A DNA stretch of 64,000 nucleotides from Spiroplasma endosymbiont of Polydrusus cervinus (GCF_964019755.1 NZ_OZ026469.1:124001-188000); one strand, 5' to 3'; numbered from the stretch's first letter, positions 52,615 to 62,699 are shown. Made by a program: numbers and translations. The notes: generated from the sequence alone by a model not told the origin.

Positions 52615-53103
52615 TGTATACTGTAAAACTAAATCATAAAAAGTTAATAAAATTATAACAAATTAAAAATAAAAAACAATAATCACAAAAAATATTAAAT
52701 TAAAAATATTGTTTTTAATATTTATTTTTAAAATTATAAAATTAAACACAACAAAAAATAAATTTTACTAATCTTAACAAACACTAATTTAATTTAAAAA
52801 AATTTTTTTAAAATATTGTCTTGATGTAAAATTTTCCAAGCAAGGTCTAATTGTGGTATTTAATATTTCTAAAATAGATTTTAATCTACTACGAATATTA
52901 ATTAATGGCTCATTTTGACCCAATCAACGCCTTATATCTCTATTTATTCTTTCTACTAATGCTTTTCTGGCGAGGTTTACCAGGATCACAAAAATAAACT
53001 CTTATTTTAAAATGTTTTTCTATTGTTTTTCATCTATAAAATTCTTTTCCTCTATCGGTTAAAATACAACTAAATTTACTAATACCAATTTGTTTAATCA
53101 TTT
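52615..53103 (-). mobile_element. IS30-family fragment, right half
   Basis: Right tip at 52615 through the transposase C-terminal half to about the MKMIKQIG region. Contains a one-base insertion (GCTTTTCTGGCGAGG). Broken at 53104 by an unrelated hairpin. Confidence 0.78.
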
Positions 53104-53183
53104 GGCGTTCTGTGCGATTAACCGGCAAAAAATAATCTCACAAGAATTGTTTTTTGCCGGTTCATCGCACAGAACAGGACGCC
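53104..53183. repeat. 80 bp GC-richer hairpin
   Basis: Arms GTTCTGTGCGAT-AACCGGCAAAAAA and TTTTTTGCCGGTT-ATCGCACAGAAC, outer GGCG/CGCC, with a 17 nt loop and one unpaired base per side. Stands out by composition from its AT-rich surroundings. No match to a known RNA. Could be a strong terminator, an element end, or a recombination site. Confidence 0.6.
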
Positions 53184-53283
53184 CATCAATAATGTTCCTT
53201 TCCAATTAAAAATTATGATGTTTATTAGGATTTATACAAATAAATTATACTATATCTTGACTAAGAGCACCATTAAAATTAAA

Positions 53284-53321
53284 AAAGTTTGCTCACTATT
53301 AATTAATAGTGAGCAAACTTT
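53284..53321 (-). terminator. Terminator of prs
   Basis: AAAGTTTGCTCACTATT and its complement AATAGTGAGCAAACTTT form a perfect hairpin followed on the minus strand by a T run (CTTTTTTAATTTT). Just after the prs stop. Confidence 0.85.
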
Positions 53322-53331
53322 AAAAACACAA

Positions 53332-54354
53332 TTATTTCTTCATTTTTTCAATTAATTTTTTTATTTTTTCATTACAACTTGAATAAACATCAGATAAACT
53401 ACGTTTTTCAATCATCGCCTTAATCATTTGTGAAATTAAATCAGCAATAGAAATAATTTCTAAACCATCAAATAAACGATTCTCATTAATATCAATTGTA
53501 TTTGTAACAATAACTTTTTTAACTGTCCCATCTTTAATAACTTCAGTTAAACGCTCTTTTGCTGGTGGTGAAAATACCCCATGACAAGCTAGTAAATACA
53601 ATGCTTTTGCCCCATTTTGTTTCAATGCTTTCGCTGCATTGCAAATTGTTCCAGCCGTATCAATCATATCATCAACAATAAAACAAACACGATCTTTAAC
53701 ATCCCCTAAAATAAATTGAACCTCGCTAACATTTGATTTTGGTCGGCGCTTATCAATTACCGCAATATTCCCAGCTAAATTCGCTAAGCGATCAGCGACA
53801 TTCCGTGCCCGAACTAATCCGCCATGATCTGGTGAAACAATTGTTACCTCTTCTTTAATGTGGTCTTCTTCAATTTTCCGCATAATTCTTTTTACTAGTT
53901 CTTGAGTTAAACGTAAATCATCAACTGGTACATCAAAAAATCCCATTGATTGTGACGAATGTAAATCAACAGTCATTACCCTTGTTGCCCCAGCTGTTGT
54001 TAACATATTTGCTACTAATTTACACGTAATTGGTTGACGACCACGGGCCTTACGATCTTGACGAGCATACCCAAAGTAAGGGATTATCACATTAATACTT
54101 TGAGCGCTGCCACGTTTTAACGCATCAATGGCAATTAATAACTCCATTAAATTTTCATTAACTGGTCAAGATGTTGATTGAATAATATAAACATCCTTCC
54201 CGCGTACCGAATTCATTGCACGTACCAGAATCTCACCATCAGCAAAACGAATTGTTTCCATTTCTTGCCTTTTAACACGTAAAATTTTACAAATTTCATC
54301 AGTTAATTTTATTCCCGCGGATAGGCCATATATACTAAAACTTTTTTCTTCCAT
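53332..54354 (-). CDS. prs: Ribose-phosphate pyrophosphokinase
   Basis: Makes PRPP from ribose-5-phosphate and ATP for nucleotide synthesis and salvage. 340 aa. FADGEILVRAMNSVRGKDVYIIQST, INVIIPYFGYARQDRKARGRQPIT (ATP site), VDLHSSQSMGFFDVPVDDL and the PRPP motif CFIVDDMIDTAGT are all present. TGA is Trp once (TSWPVNENLMEL). GGAGG is 4 nt before the ATG at 54354, which is preferred over upstream in-frame starts. C-terminal tail of about 20 charged residues is longer than usual. Confidence 0.96.
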
Positions 54355-54489
54355 TAGTCCTCCTTTAAACATTTAAGCTCCAATAAAAAATTATAAATTG
54401 AATTTATACCTATTATTATATACATTTCCATAATGAATTAAACAAACTTTTATCATAAAAATGCTATAATTAAAAAAGAAGGTGATAAA

Positions 54490-54717
54490 ATGACACAAAA
54501 AAAACAAGCAAAAGATATTATTGATAATCTTCGCCCTTACATTAATCAAGATGGTGGTGATATTGAATTTGTAGAAGTTAAAGATGATGTTGTTTATGTT
54601 CGTTTAGCAGGAGCATGTGTTGGCTGTGGTTTAATTGATTCAACAATTAAAGATGGCGTAGAACAAATTGTTAAACAAGAAATTCCTGATATTAAAGCTG
54701 TTGAAGTTATTATGTAA
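54490..54717 (+). CDS. NifU-like iron-sulfur protein (C-terminal domain only)
   Basis: 75 aa. LRPYINQDGGDIEFVEVKDDVVYVRLAGACVGCGLIDSTIKDGVEQIVKQEIPDI is the NifU C-terminal domain, with the cluster-binding CVGC. Such short proteins act as Fe-S scaffold or carrier. GAAGGTGATAAA precedes the ATG, and TATAAT at 54467 is a possible -10. Divergent from prs. Confidence 0.92.
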   Translation: MTQKKQAKDIIDNLRPYINQDGGDIEFVEVKDDVVYVRLAGACVGCGLIDSTIKDGVEQIVKQEIPDIKAVEVIM

Positions 54718-54756
54718 CTTCTTTTTTTGTATTGTAAAATATTACTTAAAAAAATA

Positions 54757-54776
54757 ATGAGGCATAGAACCTCATC
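54757..54776. terminator. Terminator-like hairpin
   Basis: ATGAGG-CATAGAA-CCTCAT between the ends of the NifU-like gene and the rpiB remnant. It could serve the plus strand gene; no strong T run follows. Confidence 0.45.
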
Positions 54777-55158
54777 CTAAAGTTTATTAAGTTTATCAAC
54801 ACGAAGATTATGACGTCCAGCATCAAATGCAGTATTTAAAAACATTTCAACAATTCAAATCGCATTTTGATTGGCAATAACTTTAGCCCCCTGATGCTAA
54901 AACATTAACATTATTGTGTTCGCGAGCTAATTTTGCTAACACTGTTTCATTACATAATGCTGCTCGAATCCCCTTTACTTTATTTGCTGCAATTGAAATT
55001 CCAATGCCTGTTTCACAAATCACAATTCCAATACTATCTTGCTCTTGGATTACTCTTTCCCCAACAGCTTGACCAATATCAGGATAGTCAACTGCCGTCA
55101 CACTATCTGTTCCCAAGTTAATAATTTGATGCTTTTGTTCGGTTAAATATTTAAAAAT
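54777..55158 (-). pseudogene. rpiB: Ribose-5-phosphate isomerase B, 5-prime deleted and frameshifted
   Basis: Would interconvert ribose-5-phosphate and ribulose-5-phosphate. The remaining part runs FKYLTEQKHQIINLGTDSVTAVDYPDIGQAV, then ICETGIGISIAANKVKGIRAALC with the catalytic-region GTGIG-like motif, and NVLASGG. One extra G (GGGGG) at about 54890 shifts the frame; after it AKVIANQNAIWIVEMFLNTAFDAGRH finishes the protein at 54777. The first 25 or so residues, including the start, are replaced by an IS30 right end at 55159. Two independent defects argue for a pseudogene. A second rpi gene elsewhere may make up for it. Confidence 0.88.
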
Positions 55159-55224
55159 TGTGTTTTTTATTTTTAATTTGTTATAATTTTATTAACTTTT
55201 TATGATTTACTTTTACAGTATACA
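55159..55224 (+). mobile_element. IS30-family right-end fragment
   Basis: Last 66 bp of the right end (TTTTTTATTTTTAATTTG to TTTTACAGTATACA). It has removed the start of rpiB. Confidence 0.7.
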
Positions 55225-55600
55225 AAATATTTTATTATTAATCTAGCAAGATATAAATTTGCCGTTTGTATCTACACAGCGCCACTTATTTATCAAAACA
55301 ACAATTAAAAGAATATTTAATTGAAATAGAAAATTATAATTTAAAATTTGAATTAATAATTTATAGAAAAACAAATGATGCACTTAGTAATAATATATAT
55401 CGTAAAGATAAAGAATTATGTTTATATATTTATAATAAACCAATTTCTTTGGATAGGTTACAATAAGTTGGACCATATTTATGTGGACTTTCAAATAAAA
55501 TATAATTATGAAGAAAGTGGGAATTGATCTACTGGTTACTAATATCACGAAAGGACAAAAAAAATAAAATACCTTTTACTTTTTTATTTTTAAAATAATT
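55225..55600 (+). other. Intergenic region with gene remnant
   Basis: 55257-55466 is open for about 66 codons (ATYLSKQQLKEYLIEIENY, ELIIYRKTNDALSNNIYRKD, CLYIYNKPISLDRLQ) with no good start or ribosome binding site; it is probably the 3-prime remnant of an unknown gene cut by the IS30 end. The rest shows no coding. Confidence 0.4.
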
Positions 55601-55640
55601 AGTCGGAAGATTGATATAATTAAAGAACAGGGAACAAAGG
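55580..55640 (+). promoter_or_regulatory. Candidate promoter of uvrB
   Basis: TGATATAAT at 55612-55620 is an extended -10 box 41 bp before the uvrB ATG. The -35 region is AT-rich without a clear TTGACA. Confidence 0.55.
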
Positions 55641-55660
55641 CGTAAAGGAGTAGTGAGACA

Positions 55661-57625
55661 ATGTTTAAATTAACATCAAATTATTTACCAGCAGGTGATC
55701 AACCATTAGCAATTGAAAAATTAACTACCAATTTATTAGCAAATAAAAAGCATCAAGTTTTATTAGGAGCAACTGGAACGGGAAAAACATTTACGATGGC
55801 TAATGTTATTGAAAATTATCAAAAGCCAACGTTAGTAATGGCCCATAATAAGACATTAGCAATGCAATTATATGTTGAATTAAAAGAAATGTTTCCCAAT
55901 AATCGTGTTGAGTATTTTGTTTCAAACTTTGATTTTTATCAACCAGAAGCTTATTTACCAGGGAAAGATTTATATATTGATAAAGATGCTCGCCAAAATA
56001 TGGAATTAGATATGATGCGGTTAAGTGCTTTTAATGCGTTAACAACACGTAAAGATGTGATTGTTGTCGCATCGGTTGCTGCGATCTATGGGGCGCAAGA
56101 TCCAAATGAATATAAAAAATCTTTTCTTCAAATTGATCGTAATCAAAAAATTAGTAAAAAGGATTTAGCTAATTTTTTAGTATCATCAGGATATGCCCGT
56201 AATGATATTGAATTAATTCCCGGTAGTTTTAGTGCAAAAGGGGATGTTATTAAAATTGTTCCAGGATGAAATATTAAAACTTTTATCCGCATTGATTTGT
56301 TTGGTGATGAAATTGATGATTTAGCTTATATTGATGGAATAACAGGTGATGTTACCCAACGGTTATCAACGGTAACAATTTTTCCAGCGCAAGATTATAT
56401 TATTTCACCAGAACGGTTAGTCAAAGGAATTAAACGAATTGAAGCGGAGTTAAAAGTTGGGTTAGAAGAATTAAAAGCAGATGGAAAAATTGTTGAGTTT
56501 CAACGATTAAAACAACGGACAGAATATGACTTAGATTCCTTACGAGAAAGTGGCATATGTTCAGGGATTGAAAATTACTCGCGTCATTTAGATTTACGTT
56601 CAGAAGGGGAAGCCCCTTATACTTTGATTGATTTTTTTGGTGATGATTTTTTAACTATTATTGATGAGTCCCATATGTCATTACCCCAAATTCGGGCAAT
56701 GTATAATACTGATCGAAGTCGAAAAGAAACATTAGTAAATTATGGCTTTCGTTTAAAAAGTGCATTGGATAATCGTCCTTTAAATTTTGATGAATTTAAT
56801 CAGAAATTAAAAAATATTATTTATGTTTCAGCAACACCCGGTGATTATGAGGTCCAATTGGTTGATCACAAAGTTGCTGAACAAATTATTCGACCAACGG
56901 GTTTATTAGATCCAACTGTCGAAGTAAAATCAACAACAGGGCAAATTGATGATATTATTGAACAAGTAAAAATCCGTTGGAAAAAGAATGAACGGGTGTT
57001 TATTACAGCGTTAACAATTCGAATGTCTGAAGATTTAACAAGTTATTTACAAGAACAAAATGTTAAAGTTGCCTACTTACACAGTGAATTAAAAACCTTA
57101 GAGCGTACTCAAATCTTACTTGATTTACGAAAAGGTGTTTATGATTGTATTGTGGGTGTTAACTTAATTCGAGAAGGAATTGATATTCCAGAAGTTTCGT
57201 TAATTTGTATTCTTGATGCGGATAAGCAAGGCTTTTTACGTAATGAACGTAGTTTAGTTCAAACAATTGGTCGGGCAGCGCGGAATGCGGAAGGGCATGT
57301 TATTTTATATGCTGATACTATTTCTGATGCAATGCAAAAAGCAATGCAAGAGACAGCTCGTCGTCGTCAAATTCAGGAAGCATATAATTTAAAATATCAT
57401 ATTACGCCAACAACAATTATTAAAAGTATTCGTGATTATAGTAATATTAAACGCCAAGAAGATAAATTACAGAAGATTAAAAATAAAAAATCAAAAGAAT
57501 ATCAAACAGCGAAAACAGCATTATTAGCTGATTTACGAAAAGAAATGTATGAAGCAAGTAAGAAACTTGATTTTGAACGCGCCGCGGAATTACGCGATAT
57601 TATTATTGAAATTGAAGCAGAATAA
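55661..57625 (+). CDS. uvrB: UvrABC system protein B
   Basis: DNA damage-verifying helicase of nucleotide excision repair. 654 aa, normal. Walker [14 protein letters not shown] (residues 41-53), the beta-hairpin [38 protein letters not shown], helicase motif [30 protein letters not shown] and QTIGRAARN, and a C-terminal UVR domain ([13 protein letters not shown]). One TGA Trp (PGWNIKTFI). Start ATG follows AAAGGAGTAGTGAGACA. The hprK gene begins 39 nt after the stop. Confidence 0.97.
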
Positions 57626-57664
57626 CAATTTGTGATAGTATTAATTTACAGGGAGAAACTGGGA

Positions 57665-58558
57665 ATGACAAAGTTTATTGTAAAAGATATTGTTGATAAA
57701 TTTTGCTATGAGGTTTTAGCAGGGAAAGATGGCATTAATCGGGCTGTTAAAATTTATGGCCTTAACCGGCCAGGGTTAGAATTAGCTGGCTTTGATTTTG
57801 AAAAAAATAATATTAATCGTCGGGTAATTTTATTATCAAATAAAGAACAATTATTTGTAAACACCTTAAGTGAAAAAGTAAAAAGAGAACGGTATGAATA
57901 TATTTTAAATGAAAACATTCCGATGATTATTTTAACGGAAAAGTTTACGGATAAAATATTATTAGAAATTGCGGAAAAACATAGTTGTCCCGTTGCCCGT
58001 GCTAGCAATATTACAACAAGTCGTTTATACCAACTAATCTTAGAATTTTTTGATGAATATTTTGCTCCAGTAACAGAAGAGCATGCTTCGTTAATTAATG
58101 TTTTTGGGAAAGGAATTTTATTAAGAGGAAAATCTGGGATTGGAAAATCAGAAATGACATTGGAATTAATTAAAAAGAATCATTTATTTGTTGGGGATGA
58201 TCGTATTATTATTCAGCAGCGAAATAATCGTTTATATGGGCAATCCCATGAAATGTTAAAAAATTTAATTGAAGTTCGTGGCTTAGGAATTTTAGATTTA
58301 AGTAAAATTTATGGTTTACAAGTGTTATTAGATGAAACAAAAATTGATTTAGTGATTGAATTAATTCATTTAGACGATGAACAATATAAATCAATTGATC
58401 GGTTAGGGACTGAATATAAATATATTAAAATTTTAGATACAAAAATCCCAATTATTACGATTCCAGTTACCTATGGTCGGAATGTTAGTGAATTGGTTGA
58501 GACGGCAGTTTCAAAATTGAAGTTAGATGAAGCGGGAATTTCTTCCCTAAAAAAATAG
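57665..58558 (+). CDS. hprK: HPr kinase/phosphorylase, stop supplied by IS3
   Basis: Phosphorylates HPr at serine to tune sugar uptake. 297 aa. Walker A GKGILLRGKSGIGKSEM, the DDR motif FVGDDRIII and the signature LIEVRGLGILDLSKIYGL are present; the N-terminal DRTGG-like domain precedes. AGGGAG lies upstream of the ATG. The stop TAG is the first three bases of IS3 copy H (TAGACTGCACCC), right after ISSLKK, so the original C-terminus (usually 10-20 residues longer) is lost. The core is intact. Normally lgt and trxB follow; they are not seen here, probably displaced by the IS events. Confidence 0.92.
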   Translation: MTKFIVKDIVDKFCYEVLAGKDGINRAVKIYGLNRPGLELAGFDFEKNNINRRVILLSNKEQLFVNTLSEKVKRERYEYILNENIPMIILTEKFTDKILLEIAEKHSCPVARASNITTSRLYQLILEFFDEYFAPVTEEHASLINVFGKGILLRGKSGIGKSEMTLELIKKNHLFVGDDRIIIQQRNNRLYGQSHEMLKNLIEVRGLGILDLSKIYGLQVLLDETKIDLVIELIHLDDEQYKSIDRLGTEYKYIKILDTKIPIITIPVTYGRNVSELVETAVSKLKLDEAGISSLKK

Positions 58559-59784
58559 ACTGCACCCAAAAGAGTAAGTAAAGAAAAAAAGTCTTTGCTA
58601 AACTTTAAAGGAGGTGTATTTTTATATGGCAAGAAAAGGACAAAAATTTAATAAATATACAGCATATTTTCGAAAAATGATAGTACAAGAGGTTAAAAAT
58701 AATAGTATAAGTTTTATTGCAAAAAAATATCAAATTAATAAAAAAACTGTTGCTTCATGGTATGAAAATTTTAAGAAAGGAATTTTAAACACCAATAAAG
58801 GTCCAAAAGAATCATTTGAAAAAAGAGATTTAAACTATTACAAAGTTAGGTATGAATTACTAAAAAAGCTTCATGACTTTTACAATTAAATAAAAGAAAA
58901 ATTGTATCTTTTATCAAAGAAAACATTAATAAATATCCACTAAATTTATTACTTGATATAACAGATTTAAAGCGTAGTTATTGAGATAAATATAAAAATT
59001 ATTCAAGTAATGGTAAGGATAGCGAATTATTAAAAAATATTGTAAAAGTCTATGAAGAAAATTTAAAACAATTTGGTTATCGTCGAATTACCAAATATTT
59101 AAAAGAAGATTATGGCATTGTTTATAATGCTAAGAAAGTATTGCGAATTATGAAAGAAAATAATATTCAAGCTGAATATGTAAAGCGTATGCGTAGAAAA
59201 ATATTAATAAAACAAAATAGAAATAAAAATATAATTAAATATCCTGATTTAGTAAATCGTAATTTTAATGATATTAAAGAAAGATTTTCAATTTTATTTA
59301 CTGATGTAACTTATTTAATTTGAAATGGTAAAAAACATTATCAATCAACAATACTTGATGGATATACTAAAGAAATTATTGATGTAAAATGATCAAAATT
59401 TAATAATAACAAACTTGTAATTGATAATTTAAATGATGCAATTAATAAAATTAAAAAAATAAAAAAAGATTTAAATAAAATAATAATTCATTCAGATCAC
59501 GGATATCAATATACATCTAAAGATTACAATAGTAAATGTTTAGATAACAAAATTATAATTTCAATGGGTAAAAATTATCATTGTGCAGACAACATTATTA
59601 TTGAAAGTTTTCATTCATTACTTAAAAAAGGAACAATCCATAATAAAAATTATAAATCTCATAATGAATATATTAATGATGTTAAAAAATGAAATAAATG
59701 ATATTCAAACCAAAAAGAAAAATATATAATAAATGAAAGTTTGTAAACCTTTTTATTAATACTTACTAAACAGGGTGCAGTCTA
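58556..59784 (+). mobile_element. IS3-family element (TAGACTGCACCC type), copy H, complete
   Basis: 1229 bp, both ends exact (TAGACTGCACCC at 58556, GGGTGCAGTCTA at 59784). The only copy in plus orientation. A further right end follows (59785-59836). Confidence 0.92.
58626..59746 (+). CDS. IS3-family transposase orfA-orfB, copy H
   Basis: orfA 58626-58889 (MARKGQKFNKYTAYFRKM...LHDFYN) has the helix-turn-helix FIAKKYQINKKTVASWY. The heptamer AAAAAAG at 58862-58868 is the programmed -1 site; orfB reads on from there to TAA at 59746. orfB has VLRIMKENNIQAEYVKRMRR, LFTDVTYLIW, HSDHGYQY and ADNIIIESFHSLLKK (DDE with K seven after E). Both frames are open with TGA as Trp. GGAGG before orfA is close to GTG 58614, which may be an alternative start. 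With copy D the best candidate for an active element. Confidence 0.9.
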
Positions 59785-59836
59785 CTATAGTTTAGCAAAG
59801 ACTTTTTTTCTTTACTTACTTTTTTGGGTGCAGTAT
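59785..59836. repeat. Second IS3 right end after copy H
   Basis: CTATAGTTTAGCAAAGAC...GGGTGCAGTA, 52 bp, in inverted orientation relative to the end of copy H: it is a right end following the left end. The final TCTA is altered to TATA. Confidence 0.75.
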
Positions 59837-59837
59837 A

Positions 59838-60035
59838 ATAAAAAAAATTTTTTTAAATTAAATTAGTGTTTGTTAAGATTAGTAAAATTTATTTTTTATT
59901 GTGTTTAATTTTATAATTTTAAAAATAAATATTAAAAACAATATTTTTAATTTAATATTTTTTGTGATTATTGTTTTTTATTTTTAATTTGTTATAATTT
60001 TATTAACTTTTTATGATTTAGTTTTACAGTATACA
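59838..60035 (+). mobile_element. IS30-family fragment, right end
   Basis: From AATTTTTTTAAATTAAATTAG (end of the transposase gene) to the tip at 60035. No gene. 60036-60190 beyond it is AT-rich with no visible feature. Confidence 0.75.
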
Positions 60036-60190
60036 ATAAAAATGTATTTTTGTCGTGGAAAAATTTAAAAAAATAAAAAAATATATTGATAATAAAATTA
60101 AAAGTAATATAATTTGAGTAATTAAGTGGTATATTATCCCACAATTTCTAAGATATTAATTAAAACCCTTAAATAATAAATACAATCTAT

Positions 60191-60925
60191 TTATTGTTGC
60201 AACATTTTAATTTGATAAATTAAAATAGCCGCTGCAACGGATACATTTAAAGAATCAAGATGACCTGTCGTTGGAATATAAATATTAAAATCAGAATGCT
60301 TTAATAATTTTGAACTAATACCGGTTGCTTCATTTCCAACAATTAAACAAACTGGTGTATCATATTTTAATTTCCCTACTTTTTGGGCTTTTGTTGTTAA
60401 ATTTGTCGCATAAATTCAAAAACCTTGTTTTTTTAAAGATTCAATCCCAGTAGTTAAATTATTTACCCGACAAACTGGAACATAATTAAAAGCTCCGGCA
60501 GAAGTTTTTGCAACCGTAGCATTAATATCAACTTGTCGTTTATCTAAAATAATAACACCATCAACATTAAACAAATCACAAGTTCGTAAAATTGCTCCAA
60601 AATTATGTGGATCAGAAATTTGATCAAGTACTAATAAAAAAGGATGTTTGCTTTGTAATGCTTTTTCAGTCAGTGTTATCAAAGAATAATTTTCTGGTTT
60701 GCAAATTTCTAATACTAAATTTTGGTGTTTGTTTGTTTCAACCAGGGTTGTCATTTTATCTGTTGAACAAAAAATAACCTCAAGGTGGCGCTCTTGAGCT
60801 AATTTTAAATAATAGTCATTATGCTTCCCGGTTAACAATAAATATAGTTTATTAAGTTTCATTGTCGGATTTAATAACGATTCCATAACAGGATTAATTC
60901 CATAAATGTATATATATTTTTGCAT
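60191..60925 (-). CDS. rlmB: 23S rRNA (guanosine-2-O)-methyltransferase, RlmB/TrmH family
   Basis: SPOUT-class rRNA methyltransferase. 244 aa. N-terminal substrate-binding domain IYGINPVMESLLNP, then VLDQISDPHNFGAILRTCDLFNVDGVIIL, NATVAKTSAGAFNYVPV, IVGNEATGISSKLL and IPTTGHLDSLNVSVAAAI, which are the three SPOUT motifs. One TGA Trp. Family firm; RlmB rather than another TrmH-like protein is likely. Upstream of the start are tail pieces of the third IS. Confidence 0.93.
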
Positions 60926-60945
60926 GCTTTCTTCCTTTTCCTGGA

Positions 60946-61100
60946 TTGGAAACCCTTTTTAGGACACTTTTTTATATGAAGTGTTGTTTTCTAAATTCAA
61001 CAGGTGTTAAATAATTTAAGCTATCGTAAATTCGAATATTATTATATCAATGCACAAAGTCAAATAATTTGTATTTTAATTGGGTTAAATTTATAATTTT
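60946..61100 (-). mobile_element. Third IS (IS3-like), orfB tail fragment
   Basis: Minus strand reads LKYKLFDFVHWYNNIRIYDS LNYLTPVEFRKQHFI then TAA at 60972, the usual IS3 orfB ending; the IS end GGAAACCCTTTTTAGGACAC follows. Cut by the palindrome at 61109. Confidence 0.7.
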
Positions 61101-61108
61101 TTCCCTCC

Positions 61109-61292
61109 TGTATACTGTAAAACTAAATCATAAAAAGTTAATAAGATTATAACAAATTAAAAATAAAAAACAATAATCACAAAAAATATTAAATTAAAAA
61201 TATTGTTCTTAATATTTTTTGTGATTATTGTTTTTTATTTTTAATTTGTTATAATCTTATTAACTTTTTATGATTTAGTTTTACAGTATACA
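61109..61292. repeat. 184 bp palindrome of IS30 right ends
   Basis: Two 83 bp arms around an 18 nt loop (AATTAAAAATATTGTTCT). The arms match perfectly and share a change found in neither of the other palindromes (AATAAGATTATAAC for AATAAAATTATAAC). The right tip ends 10 bp before the next ATG. Confidence 0.85.
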
Positions 61293-61302
61293 GGAGATTA
61301 AA

Positions 61303-62670
61303 ATGAAAAAAATAATGAAAGTTTTAATGATGGTACAAATACTAACAACATCGACGAGTTTTACCGTGTCTTGTGCGAAAAAATATCAGTATCTGTGTGA
61401 TGTGTGAGTAATTAGTAGTGGTGGTCCCATTAATGATAAGTCTTTTATTCAGTCAGCATGAGAAGGAGCAAGTAAATTTATTGTTTCACAAGCAGCAAGT
61501 AGTCCTGCTTTAGCGAAGTGACAAGATAGTTCTTTATGGGCTAGTTATTATGAACCAAGTGGGATTACCCCCAGTGAATTTCAAACGGCATATAAAGTGG
61601 CAACTATTGTTGGGGCAAAGACGCTAATTTTACCTGGCTTTAGTCATGGTCTTACGATTGGTTGAGCGGCCGCTTTAACCGATAACGTCATTTTTATTGA
61701 TGGTAGTGGGCAAAATGTGCACGCTAAGATGGGCGCTAATGAACCAATAGTTGATAATATTATTGGAATTTTATTTCAAAAAGAAATTGCTGGGTTTTTA
61801 GCTGGTCTTGTGACAGCAATTTGACTTAATTTACACCAAGCAGAATTTAAGCAAGAATTAAATATTGCAACTTATGGTGGAATGGATAATCCAATTGGAG
61901 TTTCAAATTATTTATGAGGATTTTTACTAGCGGCTGATATTTTTAATGAAATTATTAAGCCAAATGCTTCATATCCTAATTTACAACAATTAATGCCAGA
62001 TATTTTAGCAGTAATTAATAATAAGATTGATCCAACCATTAAGCATTTATTACCAATTAATAAAGTTCAAGATGTTTTAAATGCTAATGAATCATGATTC
62101 TCACAGTCTTTCAACCAAGGAGAAGGAAAAATAATTTCTGATTATTTAATTAGTAAGAAGGCAAGTATTATTTTCCCAGTTGCCGGACCACAAACACAAG
62201 ATACAATTGATTACATTAAATATAAGCAAGTGAAAACCAAAGTTATTGGTGTCGATACTGCCCAATCGCAAATATATGGTGATGAACATATCATTACTAG
62301 TGGTTTACTAAATATTGCCCAAGCAACGGAGGATGCTTTAGCTAATATTTATTCATCAAAATGTAATTATAATAGTGTAACTAAACAATGAGATGACAGT
62401 AAAACCGCTCAAGAATGTTGAATTAATACTGATCAATCTTCTAAAACAAATCCTAATTGATTAGGAGTCGAGAAAACAAAATGAATTGATGATAGCGTTA
62501 TTAATTATCTTAACAATAATGCAAAAATTGCTAAATTAACCACCACAATTGGGACAATTTATGAACAAATCAACCAAGCTCATTTTGCTGATACGTTAAG
62601 ATTAACTTATCAAACGCAAAACCAACTAAAAAAAGACTTATTAGTAATGCTAGAAAATGGTTTAAAATAA
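61303..62670 (+). CDS. BMP-family nucleoside-binding lipoprotein
   Basis: 455 aa. Lipoprotein signal peptide MKKIMKVLMMVQILTTSTS with lipobox TVSC (Cys24). The body has VISSGGPINDKSFIQSAWEGA, VGAKTLILPGFSHG, IIGILFQKEIAGFLAGLVTA and GGMDNPIGVSNYLWGFL, the pattern of BMP/PnrA substrate-binding proteins of nucleoside ABC transporters (GxxxDxSF start, GFxxG middle). More than ten TGA codons are Trp, so it is easily missed with the standard code. GGAGATTAAA is right before the ATG. No permease or ATPase gene is seen beside it. Confidence 0.88.
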
Positions 62671-62699
62671 AAATCATTTATTTTTTCATAAAATTTTAA

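Noticed and set aside
53104-53183. Small structured RNA such as SRP RNA or tmRNA
   Set aside because: No matching conserved motif (for example the SRP tetraloop region); kept only as an unexplained hairpin.
16762-59836. Possible CRISPR array from recurring identical sequences
   Set aside because: The repeats are 49 bp to 1.2 kb IS ends and copies at irregular spacing, not short repeats with unique spacers, and no cas genes are present.
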